Assembly: GCF_001952855.1 (NCBI RefSeq)
Contig: NZ_LPNO01000035.1
Span: forward strand, 406,434 to 470,433
From: Pseudomonas sp. ATCC PTA-122608
Lineage (GTDB): Bacteria; Pseudomonadota; Gammaproteobacteria; Pseudomonadales; Pseudomonadaceae
Reading direction: 5' to 3'
DNA length: 64,000 nucleotides
Position numbers and translations under genes: made by a program. The first letter of the stretch is position 1. Every line of letters begins with the position of its first letter. Shown here one piece after another: positions 7,586 through 17,015 of the stretch. The notes under the pieces were generated by a model. It saw only the letters and a list, made by a program, of their open reading frames with translations, did not search any database and had not been told where the DNA came from.

Positions 7586-8536
7586 ATGAAAACCGTGGCC
7601 ATGGCGCTGTTTCCCGACTTCCTTCTGCTCGACATGGCCGGACCACTGGAAGTGTTCTCCATTGCCAATCGTTACCTGGAGCCGTCAGCCCACTATCAGG
7701 TCCTGACCATCGGTACCGAGCCCGGGCCGCTGCGGGCCTCCAATGGCGTGGTGGTGCACCCTGATCTGCAGCTGGATCAGGCCCTTGAGGCTTATGACTT
7801 GCTGCTGGTCCCGGGCGGCCCCGGCGCCTATAACGAATGCCATCCCGCGTTGTTGCCATGGCTCAAGACAGCTGCGCCCCGCGCCCGGCGATTCGGCTCG
7901 ATCTGCACCGGCGCCTTTGTGCTGGGGTACGCGGGCTTGCTGGACGGCCAGCGCGTGACCACTCACTGGCATTACACCGAGCGGCTGATCAAGGCCTTTC
8001 CCAAGGCAATGGTCGAGACCGACCGGATCTACCTGCAAGACGGTCGGCTTATCACTTCTGGCGGTGTGACGGCGGGCATCGACCTGGCGCTGTCCATTGT
8101 GGCCCAGGACCACGGCAAGCAGGTGGCCGTCGATGTGGCCAAGGTGTTGTTGGTGGTGATGAAGCGCCAGGGCGGTCAAGCCCAGTTCAGCCCTATGACC
8201 GCAGCCGTGGCCCCTCAGGAAACCGCGATTACCCGGGTGCAGACCCATGTGCTGGAGCGGCTGGACCAGGCCTTTACCATCGAGTCCATGGCGCAGTTGG
8301 CGGGCATGAGCACGCGGCACTTTGCGCGGGTGTTCGCCAAGGAAGTGCAGATGACCCCGATGGCCTTCCTGCAAGGTGCCCGCATCGATCGTGCCCGGCA
8401 CTTGCTGGAACGCACCGACCTGCCACTCAAGACCGTCGCGTTTCACGCGGGGTTTGGCAGCGTGCGGCATATGCGGTTTCTGTTCAGTGAAAAACTCGGC
8501 TTGAACCCGACCCAATACCGCCAGCAATTCAGCTGA
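7586..8536 (+). CDS. GlxA-family regulator (DJ-1/PfpI domain plus AraC helix-turn-helix)
   Basis: A 316-residue regulator with an N-terminal DJ-1/PfpI-like domain (about 1-185, including LLLVPGGPGAYN and the nucleophile-elbow Cys107 in SICTGAFVLGYAG) and a C-terminal AraC/XylS DNA-binding domain (about 215-314, two helix-turn-helices, ending GLNPTQYRQQF). Pseudomonas relatives (GbdR, ArgR and CdhR types) sense metabolites through the PfpI domain. MKTVAMALFPDF is the family-like start; an ATG 39 nt upstream would add residues with no counterpart. It is divergent from pirin. Confidence 0.9.
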   Translation: MKTVAMALFPDFLLLDMAGPLEVFSIANRYLEPSAHYQVLTIGTEPGPLRASNGVVVHPDLQLDQALEAYDLLLVPGGPGAYNECHPALLPWLKTAAPRARRFGSICTGAFVLGYAGLLDGQRVTTHWHYTERLIKAFPKAMVETDRIYLQDGRLITSGGVTAGIDLALSIVAQDHGKQVAVDVAKVLLVVMKRQGGQAQFSPMTAAVAPQETAITRVQTHVLERLDQAFTIESMAQLAGMSTRHFARVFAKEVQMTPMAFLQGARIDRARHLLERTDLPLKTVAFHAGFGSVRHMRFLFSEKLGLNPTQYRQQFS

Positions 8537-8678
8537 TGTCCGTCTGGCGCACCTGAATGTCCGTGTGGATCCCTGTGCCGGCATTGTTCTGTCACCGGTA
8601 GCTGGCAAGATAGCCGTCAGTCTCATGGAAAAGGATGCGCAGGCGCCCAAGGCCGGGTGTTTCAGCGCTTTGACGAGC

Positions 8679-10166
8679 ATGAACAGCCTTCATACGATTG
8701 AACCGGAATGCGCCGTGCGCTTCGGCCCCTTCACCTTTTACCCCCAGCAGCGCCTGGTGTGCGAAGAGGGCCGGCCGCTGCCGTTGGGCGGGCGCGCCCT
8801 GGACATTCTTGGGGTGCTGGTGGAGCAGGCCGGGCAGTTTGTCGACAAGGCATTCTTGATCGCACGGGTGTGGCCGAGCAGTGTGGTGGAGGAGAACAAC
8901 CTGCGGGTGCACATCGCGGCCTTGCGCCGTGCCTTGGCCGATGGCGAGGACGGGCGGCGCTATATCATCAACCTGCCGCAACGCGGTTATTGTTTTGTCG
9001 CGACGCAGCCGACGCAGTCAGCACCTGCGCAGCCTCTACCTCAACATAATCTGCCGGCGCGCCTGGTACCGGTGTTCGGCCTGGACCCGCTGGCCCATGC
9101 CCTTGCCCGGCGTTTGCCTGGGCAAACGCTGATGACGCTCACCGGGTGCGCCGGTATCGGCAAAACCACCCTGGCCCTCTACCTGGCCGCACAGGTGCTG
9201 CCGCGTTATCGCGACGGAGTGTGGCGCGTGGAGTTGGCCGGTATCAGTCGGTTATCGGACGTGGTCCGTCAATTGTCCAGGGTGCTCGGGATTGAGGTTG
9301 AACCGGGCGGCACGCTGCATGGCTTTTGCCGACAACTGGCGTCACGGCAATTGCTGCTGGTGCTTGATGGGTGTGAACAGGCATTGGCCGCTTGCCGCAA
9401 CCTGGTATTCGCCCTAAGGGGCATGGCGCCCCAGGTAACGCTGCTGCTGAGTAGCCGCGAAGCCCTGAATATTCCCGGCGAATGGGCCCAGCGCGTACCC
9501 GCGTTGGCATTGCCGCCGTTGTCGGCATTGGCGGACGTCGAGCAGACGCTGGCTTCGCCTGCGGTGCAGCTATTTGTCAGCCGGGCCCAGGCCAGTCAGC
9601 AAGGCTTTGAGTTACGCAGGCAAGACCTGGCGCCTCTGCGGGATATCTGCCGGCGCCTCGACGGTATTCCGTTGGCTCTGGAGTTGGCGGCAGCCCAGGT
9701 CGATGCCCTTGGGGTCAAGAGCCTGCAAGCGCAGTTGGTAAACGGCTTGCAGGTGCTGACTCGCGGGCGGCGAACGGCTGTAGAACGCCATCAATCCATG
9801 AGCGCCGCGCTGGACTGGACCTATGATCGCTTGAGCCTGCCGGAGCGCTGGCTGTTCCTCCAACTGGGCCTGTTCAAGATGGCGGTGACCGTGCCGACGC
9901 TGGGCGCGCTGGTTGCCGGCACTGAGCTGGAACACGCCGACCTGTCTTATCTGCTGGCACGCTTGGTGGCGACTTCGCTGCTGACCGTCGAACCCGGTCC
10001 CGGTCTTCGGCGTTATCGTTTGCTCAATAGCGTGCGTGCCTACGCGTTGGCCCGCCTGGGTGACCCGGCCCAGGTGATGCTGTTGCAACAAGGCTACGAG
10101 CTCGAGCCGTTCTCAGGCCGGCAGCGGGTGGTGCAGTTCGTCGAGCAAGCGGCGCACGCTCACTAG
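8679..10166 (+). CDS. Winged-helix / P-loop NTPase regulator, short form
   Basis: A protein of about 495 residues with an OmpR-type winged helix at the N terminus (about 12-108, ending INLPQRGYCFVA). An AAA/NB-ARC-like NTPase follows: Walker A GCAGIGKT at 156-163, a Walker B-like LLLVLDGCEQ, a sensor-like LLLSSRE and the RLDGIPLALELAAAQV motif. It matches the architecture of the minus-strand paralogue at 10113-12905 but stops where the TPR-like C-terminal region would begin. The start at 8679 (MNSLHT) parallels that paralogue; ATGs at 8625 and further upstream in frame are possible. The last 54 nt overlap the converging paralogue. Signal and targets are unknown. Confidence 0.8.
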   Translation: MNSLHTIEPECAVRFGPFTFYPQQRLVCEEGRPLPLGGRALDILGVLVEQAGQFVDKAFLIARVWPSSVVEENNLRVHIAALRRALADGEDGRRYIINLPQRGYCFVATQPTQSAPAQPLPQHNLPARLVPVFGLDPLAHALARRLPGQTLMTLTGCAGIGKTTLALYLAAQVLPRYRDGVWRVELAGISRLSDVVRQLSRVLGIEVEPGGTLHGFCRQLASRQLLLVLDGCEQALAACRNLVFALRGMAPQVTLLLSSREALNIPGEWAQRVPALALPPLSALADVEQTLASPAVQLFVSRAQASQQGFELRRQDLAPLRDICRRLDGIPLALELAAAQVDALGVKSLQAQLVNGLQVLTRGRRTAVERHQSMSAALDWTYDRLSLPERWLFLQLGLFKMAVTVPTLGALVAGTELEHADLSYLLARLVATSLLTVEPGPGLRRYRLLNSVRAYALARLGDPAQVMLLQQGYELEPFSGRQRVVQFVEQAAHAH

Positions 10167-12905
10167 GTCCGGCGTGGAAAATCCTTCAGTGAAGCGCCCA
10201 TACACCGCTTGTAAAAGCTCGCGTGCGGCAGCCTGTCGGCCCTCGCGCTGCCATAGCCGGGCAAGGGACAGGGCGCAACGCAGTTCCCAGGCCAAGGCTC
10301 CTTGCTGACGAGCCAGCCCCAGCGCTTCCAGCAGCAATTTTTCAGCCGCTTGCGCCGCGAGCGGGTCAGACCGGTGCAGCAGGGATTCGGCCCGCGCCCG
10401 CAGGATTTCTGCGGTGCACCAACCCGCATTGCCCTGCCTGGCGCGTTCGAAGCAGGCCTCATCCACATCCCTTGTGCGCAAGGTCGCAACGATGTCCTTG
10501 ATCAGGCCAAGGCCGTCGACATCGTCCTCGGGCACCCCAGCGTCCAATGCCAGGGCGTAATGCCTGGCCCAGGTGTCGAACAGCAACACCGAGTGCTTCT
10601 GCGCCTGCTGCGACAACAGCTCCAGCATTGACCTTGCCGTGGCGTCGTCGCCGTTGTAGTGGGCGATGACGACGCCCGAGAGGGCAAGTGTGTAGCAGAT
10701 CGAGGTGCCGTGATTGATTTGCAGCGCCAGCTCCAGCGCCTGTCGGGCGGTGCGCCAGGCGCGCTCCGGAAAACCCTGTAGCCAGAGGATGCGCGCCAGC
10801 ACCGTCAGCGACGCCACGCTCTGGTCGTATTGCACGCCAAATCCATGGGTAAACCGATTGAGGTGGCCGCTGTGGGCCATGCGCTGCATCACCTGTTCGG
10901 CGTTGTGCCGCGCCAGGGCCTGGTTACCGGCGAAATGTTGCGCCAGCACCCGCAGGCGCTGTGCGCTCAAGTCCAGCAGCGGTTGGGCGTTGGGGTCCAG
11001 GCGGTCGAAATGCAGGCTTTGGCGCAGGGCCTGGCGGTAGTTGCCGTTGCACAGGTTCACGGCCATATGGCCGGACACCGCCCTGAGCTGCCCGGCGACA
11101 TCGTGGCTGGCTTCGGCCAGTTGCCGTGCCTGCTCAAAGGCATTGATGGTCTGCGGGGTTGCGCCCTGGGTGTGATAGGAAAAGCTGCCCAGGGCCAACT
11201 GCAGTTGCAGGTGCAAGTGTGGGCAGGGTGCTGCCGATTGCTGAAGCAACGCCAGGGCCTTGCCCACATACAAACCGTGTTCGGTGAGCAGCGACAGCTC
11301 CTGCCACAGCGGCATTGCACTGACCGTCAGGCGGATCGCCAGCAACGGCGCGCCATCCTCGCGCAACCCCCAGTCGAGGGCCGCACGCACGTCTTCGCGA
11401 CAGGCTGCATAACGGTCGAGCCATTGCTGGGTGGGCACTCGTTCCCAGTCGGCTTGCGCTTGATTCATCAGCGTCAGGCAGCGGGCGGCGTGTCGCTCAC
11501 GGCTGGCCTCCAGTTCGCAGGCGCTACTGAGTTTCTCCAGGGCATAGGTCCGGGTGATGTCCAGCAGCCGATAGGCCACCTCTTCGTCGCCTACCTCAAC
11601 GTTGAGCAGGGACTTGGCCACCAATTGCGTGATCGAGCCCAGCACCTCCATCGGCGCAATGTGCTCACCGGCGATTACCGCCGCCGCCGATGCCAGGGTG
11701 AAACTACCCCGGAACACCGCAAGGCGCCGCAGGCATACCTGCTCGCAAGCGGTCAGCAGATCGAAGCTCCACTCCAGGGTGGCGCGCAGCGTTTGGTGCC
11801 GGGGCAGGGCGCTGCGTCGACCACGGGTCAACAGGCGAAAGTTGTCCTCCATCTGCACCAGCAAGCCCTTCAGGCCAAAGCGTTCGATTTGCGCCGCCAC
11901 CAGCTCGATCGCCAAGGGAATACCGTCCAGGCGTCGGCAAATATCGATGGCCAGGGGCAGCTCGGCGTCACTCAGTTCAAAGCCGTCCCAGCGCGACAGC
12001 GCCCGTTCCACCAGCAATTGCAGCGCGGGGTACGCCATGGCTTCGGCGCGGCCGCCAGTGGCCGGCGGGCATGCCAAAGGCTCCAGGCGCTGCACGAACT
12101 CGCCCTCGGCGCGCAGCGCTTCACGGCTGGTGGTCAGAATGTGTAACTGAGGGGCATGGCGCAGCAGGGTTTCGCTGATCAGCGCAATATCGTCGAGCAG
12201 GTGCTCGCAGTTGTCGATCACCAGCAGCATCTGGCGCTCGCGCAACAGGCTGGCGAGGCCGGACAAGGGGTCGTGACTCGGTGGCGTAAGCTCCAGCAGG
12301 GCGGCGAGGTTGGGTACGATCATCGACGGCTGGCTCAACGGTGCCAGGTCCAGCAGACGGATGCCGTCGCGGTAACGTCCGATCAGCAGTTCGGCCACTC
12401 GCAGCGCGACGGTGGTCTTGCCGATACCCCCTGCACCCGTGAGGGTGATGAAGCGGTGGTGAGGCAGCTGTTGCACCAGGCTTTCGATCAGGGCCTGGCG
12501 CCCCAGCATCCGCGTGCGGCGCAGCGGCAGGTTGTGCCCTGGATAGGGCGAAGTGGCGTCGCCCTCCAACGTTGTGGGGTCGACACTCAGCGGGGCAACA
12601 AAACTGTAGCCACGCTGGGCCACCGTGACGATATAGCGCTGCCCGGCCTGGCCGTCGCCGAGCGCCTTGCGCAGGGCTGCCATGTGCACCCGCAGGTTGC
12701 CATCCTCCACCACCGTCCTGGGCCAGACCCGGGCGATCAGCTCCTGTTTGCTCACCACCTGACCGGCGTGCTCCAGCAAAATCAGGAGGATATCCACCGC
12801 CCGCCGGCCCAGGCGCAACGGCTGGCCACCCTCCAGCACCACGCGCTGGCGGGGGTGAATCCGATAGGGGCCGAAATGCATGGCCTGGTCGTTGGGGTTG
12901 CTCAT
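10113..12905 (-). CDS. Winged-helix / P-loop NTPase / TPR-like regulator, full form
   Basis: A 930-residue regulator. It has an OmpR-type winged helix (about 8-105), an NTPase core with Walker A GAGGIGKT (157-164), Walker B-like MLLVIDNCEHL, LTTSREALRAEGE and RLDGIPLAIELVAAQIE, then a long alpha-helical TPR-like region (about 480-930). This is a STAND-type signalling ATPase fused to a DNA-binding domain. An ATG 66 nt upstream was rejected because MSNPNDQAMHFGPYRI begins the domain properly. An AraC-type gene lies about 65 bp upstream on the same strand. The ligand is unknown. Confidence 0.85.
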   Translation of the reverse strand: MSNPNDQAMHFGPYRIHPRQRVVLEGGQPLRLGRRAVDILLILLEHAGQVVSKQELIARVWPRTVVEDGNLRVHMAALRKALGDGQAGQRYIVTVAQRGYSFVAPLSVDPTTLEGDATSPYPGHNLPLRRTRMLGRQALIESLVQQLPHHRFITLTGAGGIGKTTVALRVAELLIGRYRDGIRLLDLAPLSQPSMIVPNLAALLELTPPSHDPLSGLASLLRERQMLLVIDNCEHLLDDIALISETLLRHAPQLHILTTSREALRAEGEFVQRLEPLACPPATGGRAEAMAYPALQLLVERALSRWDGFELSDAELPLAIDICRRLDGIPLAIELVAAQIERFGLKGLLVQMEDNFRLLTRGRRSALPRHQTLRATLEWSFDLLTACEQVCLRRLAVFRGSFTLASAAAVIAGEHIAPMEVLGSITQLVAKSLLNVEVGDEEVAYRLLDITRTYALEKLSSACELEASRERHAARCLTLMNQAQADWERVPTQQWLDRYAACREDVRAALDWGLREDGAPLLAIRLTVSAMPLWQELSLLTEHGLYVGKALALLQQSAAPCPHLHLQLQLALGSFSYHTQGATPQTINAFEQARQLAEASHDVAGQLRAVSGHMAVNLCNGNYRQALRQSLHFDRLDPNAQPLLDLSAQRLRVLAQHFAGNQALARHNAEQVMQRMAHSGHLNRFTHGFGVQYDQSVASLTVLARILWLQGFPERAWRTARQALELALQINHGTSICYTLALSGVVIAHYNGDDATARSMLELLSQQAQKHSVLLFDTWARHYALALDAGVPEDDVDGLGLIKDIVATLRTRDVDEACFERARQGNAGWCTAEILRARAESLLHRSDPLAAQAAEKLLLEALGLARQQGALAWELRCALSLARLWQREGRQAAARELLQAVYGRFTEGFSTPDLVSVRRLLDELHHPLPA

Positions 12906-12970
12906 GCGCGGGCTCTGGGATGGGGTCTGTGGTGCATATTCCAGAGGTTTGCGCCCGGGTGCAATCACCA

Positions 12971-13369
12971 CTAGGCGGCGATCACGCGAAGTTGGTGGTT
13001 ACGCCAGGTCATGGGGTTCACGCCTTCACTGCGGCTGAAGATATGGCAGAAGTGTGCCTGGTCGCAGAAACCGCATTCCTGGCTGATTTGAGTCAGGCTC
13101 AAGGCGGAACTGACGATCAGTTCCTTGGCCCGCTGGATGCGTTGTTGGCGGATCCATTCCTGGGGAGACAGGCCCGTACTGCACTTAAAGGCGCGAGAGA
13201 AATGGCTACGGGACAGCGCACATGCCCACGCCAGTTCCGTGACTTCCAGGCTTTCTCCCAGGTTCGCCAGGATCAACTGCTTGACCATGCGTTCGCGGCG
13301 GGCACACAGCCCGCCGGTGGCGGATGGGCGTGAGTGCGGGGCAGGTGCGATGTGCTCGAGTCGGGCCAT
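12971..13369 (-). CDS. Small AraC/XylS-type regulator
   Basis: A 132-residue protein that is almost only an AraC/XylS DNA-binding domain. The first helix-turn-helix is near LEVTELAWACALSRSHFSRAFK and the second near LSLTQISQECGFCDQAHFCHIFSRSEG, ending PMTWRN. No ligand-binding domain is present, as in stand-alone SoxS/MarA-like proteins. It may be co-transcribed with the NTPase regulator downstream (gap 65 nt). An alternative start is Met28. Confidence 0.85.
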   Translation of the reverse strand: MARLEHIAPAPHSRPSATGGLCARRERMVKQLILANLGESLEVTELAWACALSRSHFSRAFKCSTGLSPQEWIRQQRIQRAKELIVSSALSLTQISQECGFCDQAHFCHIFSRSEGVNPMTWRNHQLRVIAA

Positions 13370-13574
13370 GACAGATTCCGTGGTCGATGGGAGCGTTCCC
13401 GGTGAATGAAAATCCAGTGTAGACCGCCGTATTTTTCGCTCCGGCCTGTCTGGCTGGCGAGTTAATCGTTGTTAATTTCGCCAGGTGTCCGGGGAAAAAA
13501 GACAGCACAGGCATGCAATTGCGCACGCCTTGAACGTGTTTAGCTGGCGGCCTGTTCACCCTCCGGTAAACCCT

Positions 13575-14483
13575 ATGAATCGCAACGACCTGCGCCGCGT
13601 CGACATGAACCTGTTGGTGATTTTCGAGGCCCTGATGTTCGAAAAGAACCTGACCCGGGTTGCCGAAAAACTCTTCATGGGGCAGCCGGCCGTGAGTGCG
13701 GCCCTGGGCCGGTTGCGCGACCTGTTCGATGACCCGCTGCTGCTGCGCAATGGTCGCGGCATGGAGCCCACGCCACGGGCCGTGGCGATCCTCAAGGAGT
13801 TGCAACCGGCGATGGACATCATTTCCGGCGCGGTCAGCCGCGCCAAGGACTTCGACCCTTCCACCAGTTGCGCGGTGTTTCGCATCGGGCTGTCGGACGA
13901 CGCCGAGTTCGGGCTGTTTCCACCGTTGCTCAGCCAGCTGCGCGAAGAGGCGCCGGGGATCATCGTGGTGGTGCGGCGCGCGAACTACTTGCTGATGTCG
14001 GCATTGTTGGCCAGTGGCGAGATCTCCGTGGGGGTGAGCTACACCACCGAGCTGCCGGCCAATGCCAAGCGCAAGAAGCTGCGGGACATTCCATGCAAGG
14101 TGCTGCGGGGGGACGACCGGCCTGAACCGTTGACCCTGGATGACTACTGTTCGCGGCCCCATGCCATGGTTTCGTTTTCCGGTGATTTGAGCGGCAATAT
14201 CGACCTGGATCTGGCGCGCATCGGTCGAGCCCGGCGAGTGGTGTTGGCGGTGCCGCAATTCAGCGGGTTGCGGGACCTGTTGGCCGGCAGCGAGATGATT
14301 GCGACGGTGCCCGATTATGCCGCCTGCGCGTTGACCCAAGGCAGCGGCCTACGGGCCGAGGACCCGCCGTTCAGCATCGATGCCGCAGAGCTGTCGATGG
14401 TATGGAGTGGCGTGCACGACAACGACCCGGCGGAGCGCTGGTTGCGATCGCGGATTGGCGAACACATGTCGCGGGCGCTCTAA
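13575..14483 (+). CDS. mexT: MexT-like LysR regulator
   Basis: A 302-residue LysR regulator that reads throughout like Pseudomonas aeruginosa MexT, recalled from memory. Shared features are the start MNRNDLRRVDMNLL, GQPAVSAALGRLRDLFDDPLLLRNGR, RRANYLLMSALLASGEISVG, SYTTELPANAKRK and the end DNDPAERWLRSRI. MexT activates the MexEF-OprN efflux system and several oxidoreductase genes in response to electrophile or disulfide stress. Here no mexEF is adjacent; the next genes encode an ABM-domain protein, an amidohydrolase and YcaC on the same strand. An upstream in-frame start at 13485 was rejected because the MexT-like sequence begins at 13575. Orthology needs a tree. Confidence 0.75.
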   Translation: MNRNDLRRVDMNLLVIFEALMFEKNLTRVAEKLFMGQPAVSAALGRLRDLFDDPLLLRNGRGMEPTPRAVAILKELQPAMDIISGAVSRAKDFDPSTSCAVFRIGLSDDAEFGLFPPLLSQLREEAPGIIVVVRRANYLLMSALLASGEISVGVSYTTELPANAKRKKLRDIPCKVLRGDDRPEPLTLDDYCSRPHAMVSFSGDLSGNIDLDLARIGRARRVVLAVPQFSGLRDLLAGSEMIATVPDYAACALTQGSGLRAEDPPFSIDAAELSMVWSGVHDNDPAERWLRSRIGEHMSRAL

Positions 14484-14563
14484 CAGAGCACGTACATCCA
14501 ATTTTTCCGCTACGTGACACCCCACACTGCGGCCATCGCTCACGTATTAAGGGGAGGGGCACG

Positions 14564-15157
14564 ATGGACTCAGCAACGCAACAAGGCGGCCCGGACGAGG
14601 TTGTCACCTTGGTGGTCAAACACCGCATCAAGCCCGGCCACGAAGCCGACTATGAAGCTTGGCTGCGGCGCATCGTGCGTATCGCGGGCGAACGTCCGGG
14701 CCATCTCGGCGTCGACGTGGTGCGCACCCGGCAGGGCGGCTTGGCGCTGTTCACCTGCGTGCTGCGTTACCGCTCCACCGATGACCTGGAGCGCTGGCTC
14801 GATTCGCCGCAGCGCCTGGAGCTGATCAACGAAGCAGCACCGATGCTGGCCGACGGCGACCAGACTGAAGTCGGCGCGGTCAACGAGTTCTGGTTTTCGC
14901 CCCTGGCCGATGCCGCTGCCAAGCCGCCACGCTGGAAGCAAGCGGTGGTCACGCTGCTGGTGATCCTGCCGCTGACCTTGTTGGTGCCGATCATCTGGGG
15001 CCCGGTACTGAGGCTGCATCCGTTCTTGTCCAACTACATCGTCGCCACCTTCCTGGTCACCGTGACCATCGTTGTTCTGGTGGTTTACCTGCTGATGCCG
15101 GCGGCTACCCGCCTGTTCGCTCCCTGGCTTGAAGCCTCTGTAAAGGAAACCCTATGA
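14564..15157 (+). CDS. ABM-domain membrane protein
   Basis: A 197-residue protein with an antibiotic-biosynthesis-monooxygenase (ABM, dimeric alpha-beta barrel) domain at about 10-110 and two transmembrane helices (about 126-147 and 156-178). ABM domains with this membrane tail are common in proteobacteria and their substrates are unknown; the name does not mean antibiotic synthesis. A strong GGGGAGGGG ribosome site at 14549-14557 supports the start at 14564 over the longer frame. The stop overlaps the amidohydrolase start (ATGA), so the two are coupled. It lies downstream of the MexT-like gene, a probable regulator (inference). Confidence 0.8.
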   Translation: MDSATQQGGPDEVVTLVVKHRIKPGHEADYEAWLRRIVRIAGERPGHLGVDVVRTRQGGLALFTCVLRYRSTDDLERWLDSPQRLELINEAAPMLADGDQTEVGAVNEFWFSPLADAAAKPPRWKQAVVTLLVILPLTLLVPIIWGPVLRLHPFLSNYIVATFLVTVTIVVLVVYLLMPAATRLFAPWLEASVKETL

Positions 15158-16992
15158 ACGCCGATCTGATTCTGTTCAATGGCCAGTTCCACACCGTGGA
15201 CCGTGAAAACCCCCGCGCCACGGCAGTCGCCATTCACCAGGGCCGCTTCGTCGCGGTGGGCACCGACGGCGAAGCCATGGCCCTGCGCGGCAGTGGCACC
15301 CAGGTCATCGACCTCAAGGGCCGCACCGTCATCCCTGGCCTTAACGACTCGCACCTGCACCTGATCCGTGGCGGCCTGAACTACAACCTCGAACTGCGCT
15401 GGGAAGGCGTGCCGTCCCTGGCCGATGCCCTGCGCATGCTCAAGGACCAGGCCGACCGCACGCCCACGCCGCAGTGGGTGAGGGTGGTGGGCGGCTGGAA
15501 CGAATTCCAGTTCGCCGAAAAACGCATGCCCACCCTCGACGAACTCAACCAGGCCGCACCCGACACGCCGGTGTTCGTGTTGCACCTGTATGACCGTGCC
15601 TTGCTCAACCGCGCCGCTCTACGCGTGGCCGGCTACACCAAGGACACGCCGAACCCGCCCGGCGGCGAGATCGTACGCGACCACAACGGCAACCCCACCG
15701 GCATGCTGGTGGCCAAGCCCAACGCGATGATTCTCTACTCGACCCTGGCCAAGGGCCCGAAACTGCCCCTGGAATACCAGGTCAATTCCACGCGCCAGTT
15801 CATGCGTGAACTCAACCGCCTGGGGCTGACCAGTGCCATCGACGCCGGCGGCGGATTCCAGAACTACCCTGACGACTACGCCGTGATCGAGCAGTTGGCC
15901 AAGGACGAGCAACTGACCGTGCGCATCGCCTACAACCTGTTCACCCAGAAGCCCAAGGAAGAACTCAGCGACTTCAAGAACTGGACAGGCAGCGTGACCC
16001 TGCACCAGGGCGACGACTACCTGCGCCACAACGGCGCCGGCGAGATGCTGGTGTTCTCGGCGGCGGATTTCGAAGACTTCCTCGAGCCACGCCCGGACCT
16101 GCCGCTGACCATGGAGCAGGAGCTGGAACCCGTGGTGCGCCACTTGGTGGAACAGCGCTGGCCGTTCCGTCTGCACGCCACCTACAACGAATCGATCTCG
16201 CGGATGCTCGACGTGTTCGAGAAGGTCAACCGCGACATCCCGTTTAACGGCCTGCCGTGGTTCTTCGACCACGCCGAAACCATCACCCCGCAGAACATCG
16301 AACGGGTGCGGGCGCTGGGCGGCGGTATCGCGATCCAGGACCGCATGGCGTTCCAGGGTGAGTACTTTGTGGAGCGCTACGGCGCCAAGGCCGCCGAGGC
16401 CACGCCGCCGATCAAGCGCATGCTCGCCGAAGGCGTGCCGGTGGGCGCCGGCACCGACGCCACCCGAGTGTCGAGCTACAACCCCTGGACCTCGCTGTAC
16501 TGGATGGTCAGCGGTCGCACCGTGGGCGGGCTGGAGCTGCACGCCGAAGGTTTGCCCCGGCTGACCGCCCTGGAACTGTTCACCCATGGCAGCGCCTGGT
16601 TCTCCTCCGAACAGGGCAAGAAGGGCCAGATCAAGGTCGGCCAATTAGCGGACGTGGCGGCACTGTCGGCGGATTTCTTCAGCGTCGACGAAGAAGCCAT
16701 CAAGTGGATCGAATCGGTACTCACCGTGGTCGGCGGCAAGGTGGTCTACGGCGCCGGCGACTTTGAAGATTTCGCACCGCCTCGCGTGCCCGTGCTGCCG
16801 GACTGGTCGCCGGTGGCCAAGGTGCCGGGCCACTGGCGCCCGACTGCGCCGCTGCAGGCCCAGGTTCACCAGTGCAGCGGCCCGTGTGGCGTGCATTCCC
16901 ATAGCCATGAACGGGCGCGTCTGTCGAACGTACCGGTCAGCGACTTCCAGGGTTTCTGGGGCGCATTTGGCTGCTCATGTTTTGCCTTTTGA
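15154..16992 (+). CDS. YtcJ-type metal-dependent amidohydrolase
   Basis: A 612-residue amidohydrolase of the YtcJ / N-substituted-formamide-deformylase group. The N-terminal beta-sandwich is followed by the metal-binding HxH (His67 and His69 in GLNDSHLHL). Later come a His in FRLHATYNES, another in WFFDHAETITP and the catalytic-type Asp in GAGTDATRVSSYNPW. It hydrolyses an unidentified amide or formamide bond. The C-terminal tail beyond about 560 (QCSGPCGVHSHSHERA) is Cys/His-rich and outside the core barrel. It is coupled to the ABM gene and followed by ycaC after a 23-nt gap. Confidence 0.88.
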   Translation: MNADLILFNGQFHTVDRENPRATAVAIHQGRFVAVGTDGEAMALRGSGTQVIDLKGRTVIPGLNDSHLHLIRGGLNYNLELRWEGVPSLADALRMLKDQADRTPTPQWVRVVGGWNEFQFAEKRMPTLDELNQAAPDTPVFVLHLYDRALLNRAALRVAGYTKDTPNPPGGEIVRDHNGNPTGMLVAKPNAMILYSTLAKGPKLPLEYQVNSTRQFMRELNRLGLTSAIDAGGGFQNYPDDYAVIEQLAKDEQLTVRIAYNLFTQKPKEELSDFKNWTGSVTLHQGDDYLRHNGAGEMLVFSAADFEDFLEPRPDLPLTMEQELEPVVRHLVEQRWPFRLHATYNESISRMLDVFEKVNRDIPFNGLPWFFDHAETITPQNIERVRALGGGIAIQDRMAFQGEYFVERYGAKAAEATPPIKRMLAEGVPVGAGTDATRVSSYNPWTSLYWMVSGRTVGGLELHAEGLPRLTALELFTHGSAWFSSEQGKKGQIKVGQLADVAALSADFFSVDEEAIKWIESVLTVVGGKVVYGAGDFEDFAPPRVPVLPDWSPVAKVPGHWRPTAPLQAQVHQCSGPCGVHSHSHERARLSNVPVSDFQGFWGAFGCSCFAF

Positions 16993-17015
16993 ATACAACC
17001 CCAAGGAGTTCACCC

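Noticed and set aside
10830..12146. 438-codon plus-strand open frame
   Set aside because: It is antisense to the NTPase/TPR-like regulator and has a Gln/His/Ala-rich shadow composition.
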